Part shown: positions 13,030 to 25,357 of the stretch, in pieces | Position numbering within the stretch: position 1 is the stretch's first letter | How the letters are laid out: every line of letters begins with the position of its first letter | Assembly: GCA_013368445.1 (NCBI GenBank) | Contig: JAACJO010000003.1 | Coordinates: 434,001-498,000 of the forward strand | Source: Leucocoprinus leucothites | Taxonomy: Eukaryota > Basidiomycota > Agaricomycetes > Agaricales > Agaricaceae | Length of the DNA stretch: 64,000 bases | Reading direction: 5' to 3' | Program-made: the position numbers and the translations under genes | Notes under the pieces: model-generated | Told to the model about the DNA's origin: nothing | Database searches by the model: none | What the model saw: only the letters and a program-made list of their open reading frames with translations

Positions 13030-16000
13030 GTGGTTAAAGTAAATGGACATCCTACTCAAGCACTGATTGACTCTGGATCACTTGGAGATTTCATCTCCAC
13101 AAACCTTGTCCAACAATTGAGTCTTCTGAAAATTGAGTTTGAAAAACCGGTGCCAGTGCAGATGGCTGTCCAAGGCTCTTGTTCTAAGGTCAATTATGGA
13201 GTTAAGGTAAACTTCACATATCAAGCCATAAAAGAGGAAAGATACTTTGACATCATTAACCTCTCGGATTATGACCTAATCCTAGGAACTCTATTCCTAT
13301 ACCAGCACAAGGTTAGCATGTGTTTTGAACTACATGCAATTGTCATTGGAAGCACCAAGGCTGCCATTGAAAGGCTCCAGAGTTACAAAACTTGCATCAT
13401 AAGCAATGATGATGTATGAGGACAAACTATCTGAAATAAAAGATTACTTGTCAGAATATGCACAAAAAGTATGCAAAGACAGATTGGACACACCTTTACC
13501 TCCACTTCAGGAAATCAATCATGAGATCCCCTTAATTGACTCCAATGCAAAGTACTCATGGCATCCATCTCATTGTCCTGATGCCCTATTAGATCAGTGG
13601 GTCAAGAAAAAGGAAGCATACATGAAGTCAGGTCATTGGGTTCCTAAGCCAGTCCCAAATGTCTCACCAATGCTGCTAATCCCTAAACCACAAAAGCCTA
13701 GAGAACCACTAAAGCTTCATATAGTCTGTGATGTTTGTCAGCACAATACCAATACTAAGAAATTATCCTCACCTTTGCCTGATATTGAAGGAATATTACA
13801 ATGAGTAGCTTCTGCTAAGTACAGATCTACAATAGATCTTGCTGATGCCTATGAACAAATACAAGTTAAATCTGAGCATGTTAACTGAACCACAATGTCA
13901 ACTCCAAGTGGCATGATGATCAGCCTAGTGATACAGCAAGGTGATTGCAATGCCTCTGCCATGTTTCAAATGGTCATGACACAGATCTTTGCACTGTGCA
14001 TCAGAGACTTTCTGGATGTATACTTGGATGATATTATCATCTACTCAAATACACTTGAAGACCACATTTGACATATAAAGCTAGTTCTAGATATCCTAGA
14101 AAAAGAGAAGTTCTATGTCAGTGAAAAGAAGCTTCATTCTCTAGAAAAAGAACTGCACATACTCAGAAGGATTGTGAACAATGAAGGGATCCAAATGGAC
14201 CCTGACAAGGTTGAAGCATTGTGCCAATGGAAAGTCCCCACCAACTGGGACTTACTATGTGGGTTCCTTGGATCTTCTGGATATCTTGCAGATAACATAG
14301 ACAACATCCATATACCTATGGGAATATTGTCAGAACTGACTGAAGATACTGTACCATTCCACTGGGAATACACTCACCAATGAGCATTTGAAGACATCAA
14401 AGCTGCTGCACTTGCACAAAAAGACCATCACTGCAGACCACTTGCTTATGGTCCAAATGTCCTACCTATCAATGTCATCACAGATGGCTGTGTTACTGGA
14501 ATTGCTGGCATTGTGAGTCAGGGAGAAGATTGGTGAGATGCAAAAGTAGTGGCATTCTTCTCCCCAAAATTGAATCCTGCACAGCAAAACTACCCAGTAC
14601 ATGAGATCGAAATGGTAGCTGCAGTAGAAACAATGATGCAACATAGAGACATACTACAAGGAGCGAAATTTCACTGGTATACAGACCACAAGGGCCTAGT
14701 CTCCCTTCTACAACAAAAAGACCTCTCTGGTTGTCAAGCACATTGGTTGGAAAAACTATTGCAATTTGATTTCAAAGTTGTATATGTGCCAGGAAGTGAA
14801 AACATACTGTCAGATACTTTATTGCACATCTACTCAAATGATCAGCCAGGAACAGTCTGTGCTAGAAGTGAATATACTTACCATGATGTCATAGACAATG
14901 ACCATATGCCTTCCAACTCTGTAACAATGCCAGTAGTCATCAGAATGGAGGGCAAGGCCATGTTGATGGCAGTGACCAGGGAACAAGTGAAACACCAAGT
15001 AGAGGGCATGTCAAAAGCCAGGGTATTGAACAAATCAAAATCCATTCTCCTAGAGGAATGAATGGAGGGCAGAAATGAGCCAGAAAATCCTGTCCAAAGC
15101 ACAAAACAGACTATGCAAACTGGCAATGGTCAACCAAAGACAACCAGTACAGAGCAAACAAGACCTAGTGAGGAAGTCAAACAAACAGTTAGCAAAGACA
15201 GCCAGAGGCAGAAAGACACCAAACTCACCATTAGAATCTCTACAAGGAAGAACATGGGAATGGACAACTCATCCAACCTCATCAGCACACAGAATCCAGT
15301 GCAATCAGATTAATCAGGTAATGATTAGACATGCGAGAAATCACCAAACAATAATATACTGCTAAGTTCCTTCATCAAACTCATTACACAGTCTCCCAAT
15401 GGCATTGATGTTGTAAACCACATTTGCAACTGCTACACGAGTGATCTCCTATTCAAAAACATAGCCAAAAGACTAAACAAACACAGAAACTTTCAGACTG
15501 ACAATGGCTTGATATACATCAAAATTCATGAACAAGACCTTCTATGCATCCCTGACATCACTGTTGACTTTCAAAGCCTTCATGAAATCATCATATCTGA
15601 AGCCCACAGCCTGCTGGCACACCTGGGGAGCAAAAAGATACTAGATTACCTCAGAGACTATGTCTGGTGGAAGAACATGGCTATGGATGTAGCTAAGTAT
15701 TGTGATACATGCATGACCTGTAAACATAGCAAACCAGCTAATCACAAACTATATGGGTTATTACATCCCCTACCCATACCTAGCATCCCATGGGAAGAAA
15801 TCAGTATTGACTTTGTTGGTCCACTACCTAGATTGAGTGACCGTGATGCTTTGTACAACTTGATCATGGTAATAATTAATCATCTTACTGGAATGGTTCA
15901 CCTAGTCCCTAGCTGTCAAAACTATAACACACAACAAGTTGCTGAACTAGTTTTCCATGAAGTATATTGACTCCATGGCCTACCAAAGTCCATCATCAGC

Positions 16001-17260
16001 GACTGGGACACCCTTTTCACAAGCACCTTCTGGAAACACCTGAGCAAGCTGATTAGAACAAAACTCAAAATGTCAAGTGCTTTCCATCCTGAGTCTGATG
16101 GTTCAACTGAACATGCTAACCACACAGTTATGCAAATGCTCAGACAATGCATCTCTGCAGACCAGAAGAATTGGGTAACCAAGCCGTCAGCAGTAGAATT
16201 CATGATTAACTCAGCATAGTCAGAGGTTACTGGGTATGCTCCATTCTTCCTCAACTATGGACACATACTGTGCTCACTCATCTAGAACTCACCTACCCAA
16301 ACTGAATATCCAGATGTACATGTGTTTGCTCAGAACATGAAGAACACTGTAATCCAAGTCCATGACAGCATCCTAGCACATCATGTCAAGGAAATTTGAG
16401 TTGCTAATCACAAAAGGATACTGTCTCCATTTAGTAAGGGCAATCTCATGTACATCTCTAGCAAGAACATATCATTCCCAAAAGGACTTTCTCGAAAATT
16501 CATACCAAAATTCACCAGCCCTTATCCTATCCTTGAAGACTATGGCAATAACTCTTACAAAATCAGGTTATCTAGACATTTAAGGCAAAGAGGCATACAC
16601 AATACATTTCATGCATCCCTACTCAGGATCCACAATGCTAACAATGACCACCTTTTCCCTGGACACTTGGACATGCAGATCTGGGATTTGGATGATAATA
16701 ACCAAGAATGGGCAGTCAACTGCATACATCCACACCATGGCTCGAAGTGCCATGCCTTATTTGAAGTTAAATGGAAATCAGGAGATATCACTTGGCTGCT
16801 GTATAATAAGATCAACCATCTAACAGCCCTGGACCAATATTTTGAGGCACTAGGCATCAAAGGTATAGACTCCCTACCCAACAGTGGAGCCTATCTGCCA
16901 CAAGATGAGCAAACATTTTTCGGACTCATTCATTTTCCTCTTGAGTCTGATCTCTCAGTGGGCATAAAAGGGCCTGTTGAGAACCTCCAACATCCAACCA
17001 CCCTGCTCATCCTTCTTCCTCACCCTCTGCCTTCACCTCAACCTATCTGCTCTTTCTCTCTCCCTCTTCATCACCATGCCCGACCACACCTCCACATGGA
17101 CTCCACCCCCCAGTCTTGTGGGATCCCTCAAGATCTTTCCATTCATCCATGCTCAGAAAGCTGCCAAATAGATGATCCTTCACCCCACCAAGCACATGCT
17201 CCATCCCTTCTCACCTTCCTTATGGTATCTCTACATCCTCTTTTATCTTGCTGTCTGTAG
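13030..17260 (+). pseudogene. pol of element 1: protease, RT, RNase H, integrase (degenerate)
   Basis: The protease motif ALIDSGSLGDF lies near 13,060 (a DSG catalytic triad). The RT starts near 13,406 in a different frame, and its active site VYLDDIIIYS is near 14,020. RNase H is at about 14,450-14,830 (HWYTDHKGL and a DTL motif). The integrase zinc finger (H-x3-H...CDTCMTCK) is at about 15,600-15,730, followed by the core with SIDFVGPLP near 15,810. A chromodomain-like C-terminal module (EWAVNCIH...FEVKWKSGDITW) is at about 16,705-16,860. TGA stops interrupt it repeatedly, for example at about 13,804, 14,381 and 15,061. This copy cannot code for an active polyprotein. Confidence 0.88.
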
Positions 17261-18015
17261 ATGGGAATTCACTCTCGCCATTCCAATTGGGTATGAACAC
17301 TTCATGGAAATATTCAACCTATACTGCACAGACTACAGAATGTGCCATTGTGATCCAAATGACAACACTCACTGAATCATCCCAGCTGGTTCCAAAGGCA
17401 TTCACCTCACCACCCTTGACCTTCATCTATTTGCCTTTGCCACCCCTCCTGTCAAAGATGTATTCCTTCACACTGCTGGTATGCTTGACCGAAATGGCTC
17501 TGTATCCCAGGAACAAGTAGCAGGGATGACTCATGCCATCATCCAGAGTGCTATCCAAAACTCTACCTCTACTTGGCTCCCTTCCAACTCTACTACTTCT
17601 ACTGAGCACCACTGTCATGATCTTCGATTTTCAGGTCACTCTTGTCATCAACCATATGACTGCAATGTCCACATTGTGCTAAGGTTGAGTCCATCAGCCA
17701 CAACTTAGCTGATTTACTCCCTACCACTACTTCCACCTCTAGCATCTCCACCACTCCTGTTGCCAACTCTGTTGGTCAGTCTCCTGCCATTACCCCTTCA
17801 CAGGTTAACCCTGAGGGTTCTAACACCACTTCCGGCACTGCTATGGCCTCTCAACCTCAACCTACTGCTGAAGCCAACTTTGAAGAACAACTTTCACATC
17901 TTATCAGTGAGACCTTCAACTATGATGCTGATGAAGCCAATGCCCTTTTTGATGGAGATGTCAATATGGGCATTCAGGATACCACTAATGGCTCCAGTTC
18001 CCCCTCTGATTAATT
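17076..18015 (+). pseudogene. Extra 3' ORF of element 1, unknown function
   Basis: After the integrase, a second open frame begins at ATG 17,076 (MPDHTSTW...). It continues in frame, broken by TAG 17,169 and TGA 17,373, to about 17,640. A change of frame near 17,650 leads into a Ser/Thr/Pro-rich, then acidic, tail that ends at TAA about 18,012. A Cys/His cluster lies near 17,610-17,670. It is not a known pol domain. It may be a spliced or frameshifted third gene. I do not recognise it. Confidence 0.45.
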
Positions 18016-18108
18016 CTCTTACTTTAGTCCTGACTCATCCCCTCTATCTGTCCATCTCTATGTTCATTTGAATCCATAATCACTCCTACAGAGTGCTTGG
18101 AGGGTGTA

Positions 18109-18313
18109 TGTAGCACTGTCATGACCTTGTCACTCTAGTATATCCTTTGTTTGTCCTAGTCTAGTTTGTTTGGACCCTTACTCGAGTATATAAGTAGCCT
18201 GCTATCTGTCAATATCCCCCAGACTCTTGTAAATCAATACTTTACTCCTGTAGTACTTGTGCTACCTGAGTTTCTTCATCATATGCCTCAACAAACTCCA
18301 TCCTCATGCCACA
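18109..18313 (+). repeat. 3' LTR of element 1
   Basis: 205 bp, from TGTAGCACTG to ATGCCACA, with the 5-bp TSD GCTAG immediately after. It gives the uninterrupted LTR sequence against which the nested insertion in the 5' LTR can be seen. Confidence 0.92.
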
Positions 18314-20625
18314 GCTAGCCAGCTCACTTCCAGATTGCAATTGCAACATTAGCCCAACCTCAAAGCCAAGCAATCGGACATAGAGAAGCAGTTGATCAAG
18401 ATTGTATCATCCCCTGAGCCATATCCAACACCTGGTCACACTTTTCAGAATTTAGTGGGGAAATGTTTGGTGGAGGTGTATATGAGAGCAGAGAAGAGGA
18501 CCATGTTTGATGTGTTGCAAGCTTTTATGAAAGTCACTGGGGATTTCAAGGCACCTGTTGGCAGAGATGGTAGCAAAATGTAAGTCTCCTCAGCCTGTCT
18601 AAGGGATTGACTTAATTAATTCATTGGGTGGGTAGAGCTGCACTATCATGTGTGGGGGATGTCATGGCCATGTTTGGTGCAAATGTAAGTCTTTCTATGT
18701 TAGTCTGAGTATGGTAGACAGATACCTAGTGGTATACATGTGTCTAGGTGATGTCTTTCATGGTGGAGATTGCAACTGTCACTTTGAAGACTATGAAATC
18801 ATCCAACATACATGATCTTGTTTCTGCACCTTTTGCATTGCTCATGGCATTGGTAATCATCAGTCTACACTACTGAGATATCAAGCACTGGTCACACTTG
18901 AGAAATCTGTCTCAACTGCCAAGCGAGCTTTTACAGACACTACTACAAAGGACATTTTCAAGCAATGCAGGAACTATCTTATGGATAAAGCTATGCTTGT
19001 ACAGCATGCTGCCACAAATGTGGGTTTTTCATCCTGCTCATTCTTTGTGATATGCATATTGATGATTCTGCAGGTCATCATTGTTATGTACTCACACAAT
19101 GATGGTACTCATCCATCAACTAGCAAGGTTGAAGCCATCCTAAACCTTTGTATCAAGAGCCTCAATATGGCTGATCAGCTCACTCAATGTACCCTTGCTC
19201 AGCTTGTCGGCCACCTTCTAGCATCCACACAAGTAGAACGTGCCATTCCTGTGCCTGAACCAGCACAGAAACCAAAGAAAGACCAGGAGAATGCCAATGA
19301 CAATGCAATTGCTCCATCACAAGCTGCCAAAGTGAAAAAAGCACAGCTCTTGCCAACCAAGATACCCCTCCTCCTTTCCAACTCCTTCAACAAACCTCAC
19401 CAATCTCGCAAAATCCATCCATCCTCATTGCTCTCATATTGCATGCTGTATTGCCTCCCTGCTCAGCAATGCACTCTTCTTCACCAATGGGTTCATCTCA
19501 CAAAACATCAAAGGTCTAGCAGATCCCCAATAACACCAACTTATACCCAATGTCAAATGTGAATGAGAGCTCACCCTTTGAGAATGTGAATCTTTACTCT
19601 GTCAATGTGTATACCAATGTTTCTCTAAGCTTGGTCTTAGCAGTATTGCAGAATCAACACAAGTATTGTTGTTGCAGTTGACCATATCAGTGTGTGCTGG
19701 GCCTGAGGCATACAGGGGCACTGGATTGGCTGTACAGGCTGCAATTGCAAGTTTGGTGGGGACATTTATGTCTGTTTGGGTGATGACAGGTGGGTATAGG
19801 TACAGTGTGATGAGTAACGAGATCATTGATTTTGGTGGGATTGGGACTGGGGTTAATGGAGATGTGGAAAGGGGTAAAGTGGGAGGGAGGAGAGATTATT
19901 TGAATAGGGATGATGTTGAGGTCTCAATAGACACTCTGGTATGTGCTCATGCCTGAATTATTTCTGATCCTCTGGCTAATGTGGATGGATTCAAGCTACA
20001 AAAACCCATCTTGGGCACATGTGAACATGACCTTTTATTGCTCTGCAAAGCCAAGTTTGCATTGAATGAATACCAGCTCTTTGAGTCTCCCCCACCTGTT
20101 ACATCAGTCACCAACACCATTATTGAACTCTTTGCACAACTGCTATCTTTACAGGATCTATCATTGACAGTCAAGTTTATTCAGTAGGTCTTGGAGTTTG
20201 TCACATCACCCAAGTTTGATAAGAGCATCAGCTCCAAGTCTGCTGAAGCCCATTCTCAAGAGCCAGCATGATCACTTGGCTGGATTTTGTACTAGACTTG
20301 TTGATGCCCTCAGCCTGACTATGCCTCGAGCTCATTGCCTGAGGATCTTCTCACATGTTCCGAAGCACTCAACTGGTTCTTGTGAAGCTCCTCCACCTGT
20401 AAGTGATCCATTAGATATTTCCCATCATTTCCCTCACACTTGAGTATCCAGAGGGTCCACCAGCAGATCATATTGCCTTGATCAACACTTTCATGACTCT
20501 TGCCATGATTAACAGCTCCATTGAAACAATACAAAGGGAAGATATTCACTCAATTACTCCCCTTCTTTATAGCAGTAGGTGTTCATATCATTAAGATACA
20601 ACCATCTTGTTAACATATGCTAGAT

Positions 20626-20780
20626 TGTGCCTGGTGATGGCTACTATGCCCACAAGACATTTATTAAAATCTTGGGATTACCAGTGGCTTTGGACACCTT
20701 GATCAAGGCACAGTGCAATTTTGCAGCTCTTCTCTAGACTATGTCTGTGTCATTAAAGATTTTATTAAGAGTCTATTGAT
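20626..20780 (+). pseudogene. Short unidentified gene fragment in the duplicated unit
   Basis: Directly after HEATR5 fragment 1, a short protein-like segment begins (PDDGYYAHKTFIKILG-like in the less decayed copy at 36,325-36,480). It ends in SVSLKILLRVY and a stop. It is absent from the real HEATR5 3' end, so the duplicated block is chimeric. The origin is unknown. Confidence 0.4.
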
Positions 20781-21605
20781 CTTACATATTTGTGTTTTTG
20801 ATCTGAGTCCAGGTCTGAAAAGCCCAGAATTGTAATGATATCATGTATGTAGCCTGGGCACTCAATTGTTGAACTTTAAACATTGAACTTGGTGGTCAGG
20901 CTAATAAGGGATTCTCAGCATGTTTGTTGTGAGGAATTCGGTGATGTTTGGAAACTCAGATGCATGTCACACTCATTATATGTGGTGGTAATTGCTAGCA
21001 TCTTTATGCTCTTACTACAAATGCTGCCTGCCAAAGCTGCATTTATGCAAGATAATATAAATCACATTGGGATCCTCTTGACAGGGATGGCTGGTGGGAG
21101 CTGTCATTGGCACTGCTACAAGGGAAGTCATTATCATTGTCCTTGTAAGTGGATAATCAGGGGTGAGAAGGAACAAACAGCACAACCAACACACAAATGT
21201 CCTAGTATACTTGAATCATAACCAGGTGGGCACTGGGAAAGTACATCCACATGCTCCACAAATACAAAATTAAATACCTTTTTTTTTTGGTGGAGCAATC
21301 AGGCTTTCAGTAACTGCCCATGGCAGCCCCTAGGCCCAGAAATTTAAATATTCACACTGCTGAGACCACACCTGGAGTGAGGCCATAAAGGCCTATTCCC
21401 ACAGTATCCATTATCCCAAGGGGTGGAGGTCCTTGGACAGATAATCAATTTTTTGTGCATCACAGAACCCTCCTCTTGTTTTGCAGAGTTGGGAGCTGGT
21501 GTTTGCAACTGGGTCCCATTAAATTTGGCATATTTGAGACCAAGTCATACACAATGACAAGTTTGTTTATATTGACAAAAGTTGTGTGAAGTAAAACAAA
21601 AACAA
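20781..21605. repeat. 3' flank of NACHT unit 2
   Basis: It is homologous to 3,921-4,404 and 36,481-37,266 and contains no gene. A poly-T run lies at about 21,279-21,288. Confidence 0.6.
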
Positions 21606-24125
21606 CTAGGAGGTAGGTTCTGTGCTCAAGTCCATTTCGGATGGTATCTTGGTGTCATTCTGCCCGTCCTCATTATCAACCTTTTCCTTTTTCTGTTCTT
21701 TGTTGGCCTCTTGTCTGCTTTCATCTCCATGTGCATGCCCAGGCTCACCCCTCTCCTCAACAATACTCCCACCCTCATCCTCCACACTACCACTGTCCTC
21801 ATCCCCTGCACTACTGCTGTTCTCATCTTCTGCACCACTACTGTCCTCATCCTCATCAATGTCCCACAATGAAAACTTCTCCACTTTGTAAAGTGCCATC
21901 GCCTCCTCATGGTTGACTGTCCAAAACTGATGAAAATACTGCTTCTCAGTAGCAAACTCCCAAAGCCAGATCACCAACTTATCCCTGTGACTGAGCTTAT
22001 ATAGGCCAGATTTGATGCTAGACCACTTTTGTCGAGAGATTGTATGGAGGACAGAGGCTGTGTGACTCAAACCCAACTGAGGATGATAGGGCTTGATGAC
22101 TCGTGCACCTTCAAGTTTGTTGACCATCTTTTGGTGTTTTAGTTGGTAGTCACAAACTGTGTTGGTGGATAAGCATACTGCCAGAAACATATCTGGATCA
22201 AATTCCGTGTAATCTTTGAGCTGAGAAAACATAGTGCATTCATTGATTCTAATAACCCCAGCTCCACCCAGGCAGAAAACATGCTGGCATGAAAATACCC
22301 TGATCCCCTCCACTATTATAGTAGCAAGCAGGGACTTGCAATACTTGAGCTCCACAAGTTTCTGCAGTGAGCTCAGTGGAAAGTCTTCTGTAAATGTATG
22401 AAACATTGGACAATTATGAGATAACAAAAATGAGATACTGTTAAAGGTCCAAATCTTGATGTATGAATCCACAAACACACTCCCTTGAGGCCAAGAGAGC
22501 AAAGCAGAAGAGCTGGCCATGCCTGGCCTTGATACAAGTTCTAAAGTACAATGTTGAGCACACAATGTGGTACAGTGAAGAAAGACATACTTGTGCCTTG
22601 GATGACATAGCCTAATGCATAATGGTGATGTTGCTGAATGAGACAATTGAACATGTTCTGGCACATTGACAGTGTAGTGACACAGAAGGAGAATGAGTGA
22701 GCCAGATCATGGAGAAAGTCAGAGAAGGATTTGTGGTGGAAATCAAGGGTACCATGAACACTTAGGATAGTCAGATGGAGTGAGGATTTAGGTGCAAACA
22801 ATGAGTTCTGGTCAAAGAATGAGTGTTCGAGATTAATAGTTTCACCAAACTTGGGCAGCAGATATTCCTGAAATTCCATGACAGCTTGGACATGATGGTA
22901 GATGCCTCAAAAGTGTCTGTCTGAAATGCCAACGTTGTTACATAGCATAGCAAGGAACCATGTCGAGCTATCATAAAGATAATCAAAAACCAAAAGCAAG
23001 AACAAGAGCTGCATAGGCAAGAGAATGTTATTGGGAACATGTTGCAAGATGAGTGTGTATAGTGTATCCAGCTCTGCATATGCAGAAGTTGGCTGGCAAC
23101 CATATTTTGAGATCAGATTGAGTATAGCTTCCAAGATCTCCTCAATCTCTGGATATGAGTGATGGTCAATGAAGCAAAGAACAGTGGCTGGATGAGCGAA
23201 CAGACCCACTGCAGCATTGACCAACATTTGGATTTGCTTAGCCATGGGCCACAAAGAGGAAAGGTGAAGGAGATTTTGACATTGAAGTATGTTCTTGAAC
23301 CCTCTATGCAGGTACAGTTCAATCTCCCCATCAGCTTTGTGAGAGATCAATAGAAGGACAGAATGGCAGCAAGAGGTCTCTGTGAACAATGCAAATGTGG
23401 AGATGATATGGGGTTCTTCTCAGCTAAAGACAGCCCAACAAAATGGAGTAGACCCAGCCTGAATCAACGATGCAATGATCTTAATGATCTCCATTTGCAC
23501 ACTTGTGCTCTGACACTCGTCTAAGCCATCAATGAAAATGGCCCTTCTCTGTATATCCTTTCCTTGCTCTCTCAACTCCTGCAGTGGCTCAATGATGAGG
23601 GATCTGAACTGAGACAACATTGTTTTCTTAACAAGAGTCCTGTTGATGGAAACCTTGTGATTAACAATGTCACAGTAGTCTGGGAGAGTAGTCGAGAGCT
23701 GATACACAAGGGTAGGGAAGAAGCAAGTATAGTCCTTGTGCTGACCATTAATGGAGAAGAAAAACGCAGTGGCGAGGTGGCCAGAATCCTGCAGGTGTTT
23801 GGCACAGGTCTGAGCCACAGCTGATTTTCCAACAGCAGCAGGCCCTTTCATCCAGTAGAGTAGTGGGATAGAATCATCTTCATTGCTAGTAGTGGCCCAG
23901 GTTGTGATGTCCCTGATGTACTGTTCATGTGTGCCTTCATAGCATGAGGGAGCATAATCTCATTCCTCAGCATCAACAGATGCCTCTGGGGTAGAGGCTT
24001 CGTAGAGGATGTCAATACCTAAACACCAGATTAGTATGATCTGTGTGGTGATAAGAGGATAACTCGCCTGTTGTACCAGATTGATTCGCAATGAATTGTC
24101 TGCCATTTATTATGAAGTCATGAGC
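21606..24125 (-). pseudogene. NACHT/STAND protein, copy B (degenerate, exon 1 split)
   Basis: Second broken copy of the NACHT gene. It keeps Walker A GPAAVGKSAVAQ and Walker B FIDGLDEC (block 23,851-23,420) and the acidic C-terminal tail. In-frame TGA stops replace arginine CGA codons of copy C, at the S-R-EEPH site (about 23,420) and the HF-R-GIYHH site (about 22,908). A stop also replaces the E-E-R site near 23,960. Intron 1 has a GC donor (GCGAGT). The first 23 bp of coding exon 1 are now 9 kb away at 33,060-33,082, because element 2 inserted at the duplicated TGAGC. Confidence 0.88.
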
Positions 24126-24789
24126 TGTTATGTATATTGATTATATCTAGCATTTGTTCCATCTACAATACGAAGTTGATATTAGCTTTACTTAAGTAAT
24201 ATCACAATTATATTTTCATCTTATTTGTCTTTGTATTTTCTAGTTTGTTTTGACTCATTTATCTTGACTTGTTATGACTTGTTATTGTCTGTTTGGTTTT
24301 GTTTATGTTTTGATGACATGTGATTATTAAATATAGCTATGCTATATTTGGACTTACCTTGTGATTGATCAGATGATCAAAGAAGAACTCCTTTAGAAGA
24401 ACTCCTAAAGCTTCTTTGACAGATCGCATCTTATATAGTTTAATTAGCGTTAAGGAAGCTGTATGCTTCTCTTCTTTCATTAGAAGCCCTTAGCCCTAGT
24501 TAATATTAGATACAGACTTGTATCATATATAAGTCATCGACATCTACCAAGGAGAAACATCATTTCTACTTGGTTAGGTGGAGACTCAATACAAGCCTTT
24601 ATCTATACAAAGTCGAATTGAACTTAAGCTCTAAGATCTCAATTACTGAAGTCTTTACTATTATAATTGCCGTATTATAACTCTGACTTAGTAAACGACT
24701 TTGTCACTTACCGAGAAGGAGTCCCCTTTGATAAGATCAACTTGATACTTATTGCACCAGCTTAGGACTGGGCCAGTGTCACTATAACA
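24126..24789 (+). repeat. 5' LTR of element 2
   Basis: 664 bp, identical in length to the 3' LTR. A TATATAA box lies at 24,526-24,532 and a likely transcription start shortly downstream. Five of the six CpG differences between the LTRs are the decayed (TG or CA) state here. Confidence 0.95.
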
Positions 24790-25357
24790 TTAAGTAGAAA
24801 CAATCCTTCTCTGTTAGCACAGAGCCGCTACTTTGCCCAGTAACCCAACAACGTTTCAAACACTGTTGATTTGGGTTATCGCAGTTATTGCACAAGCTGT
24901 CCCAAAACTATTGTGCATAACAATGAAGAGAGGGTTGACACACATTGCCAACTAGTGGAATAGTTGAGGATCACTCTTATTGATCTGAGTGATTACCCAC
25001 ACTCTTAAAATATTTGGAGGCTTGTGAGAGCTAAGGTCATTGTACCTGAATCTCAAATAAGATACCAGACCCGAGGGTAGATACTCGGAAGGGAGAAAAT
25101 TGCCAGAAGATTAGGCATATCTCTGAAGAATACCAGACCCAAGGGTAAATACTCAGAAGACAGTTTATCTGTTGAAAAGTCTTAAGAGACTATAAATACA
25201 CAGTCCTAGTGACTATAAAGGTGAGTCCAAAGCAACTATAAACTAATTTTCCAATCACGGCAGAATCAAACTGCAAGTGTGATAATTGTCTCAAGGACAA
25301 TCTACCATTTAAGACCATACCAGGTGTCTCTCTAGGCACCCATAAACATAGTCCACA
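24790..25357 (+). other. Untranslated leader of element 2 with an internal direct repeat
   Basis: 568 bp between the 5' LTR and the gag ATG. A segment of about 29 bp beginning ATACCAGACCC occurs twice (about 25,062 and 25,130, 68 bp apart). I could not identify a tRNA-type primer binding site right after the LTR. Confidence 0.6.

Larger units (their letters stand above)
8511..18313 (+). mobile_element. Ty3/gypsy LTR retrotransposon, element 1 (old, decayed)
   Basis: The 5' LTR starts TGTAGCACTG at 8,511 and the 3' LTR is 18,109-18,313 (205 bp, TG...CA). The target duplication GCTAG is at 8,506-8,510 and 18,314-18,318. Order inside: gag (9,449-11,790), protease, reverse transcriptase, RNase H, integrase, chromodomain-like end (13,030-17,000), then an extra 3' frame (17,076-18,015). 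The protease-RT-RH-IN order is diagnostic of Ty3/gypsy. All frames are broken, mostly by TGA. The element sits in intron 2 of HEATR5 fragment 1. The net length includes a nested 546-bp solo LTR in its 5' LTR. Confidence 0.92.
7752..20625 (+). pseudogene. HEATR5/Laa1-like fragment 1, split by a solo LTR and a retrotransposon
   Basis: This is a decayed partial copy of the HEATR5 gene at 40,247-47,259. Exon 1 and part of exon 2 (ATG 7,752) are interrupted by a solo LTR at 7,874-8,419. The rest of exon 2 and part of intron 2 lie at 8,425-8,510. Then element 1 (8,511-18,313) intervenes, and exon 3 resumes at about 18,345. It lacks two internal parts of the real gene: about 41,552-42,505, and about 43,335-45,918. 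Homology ends at 20,625, inside an exon/intron junction equivalent to 46,287. Stops and CpG loss are frequent. The same two deletions occur in fragment 2. Confidence 0.85.
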
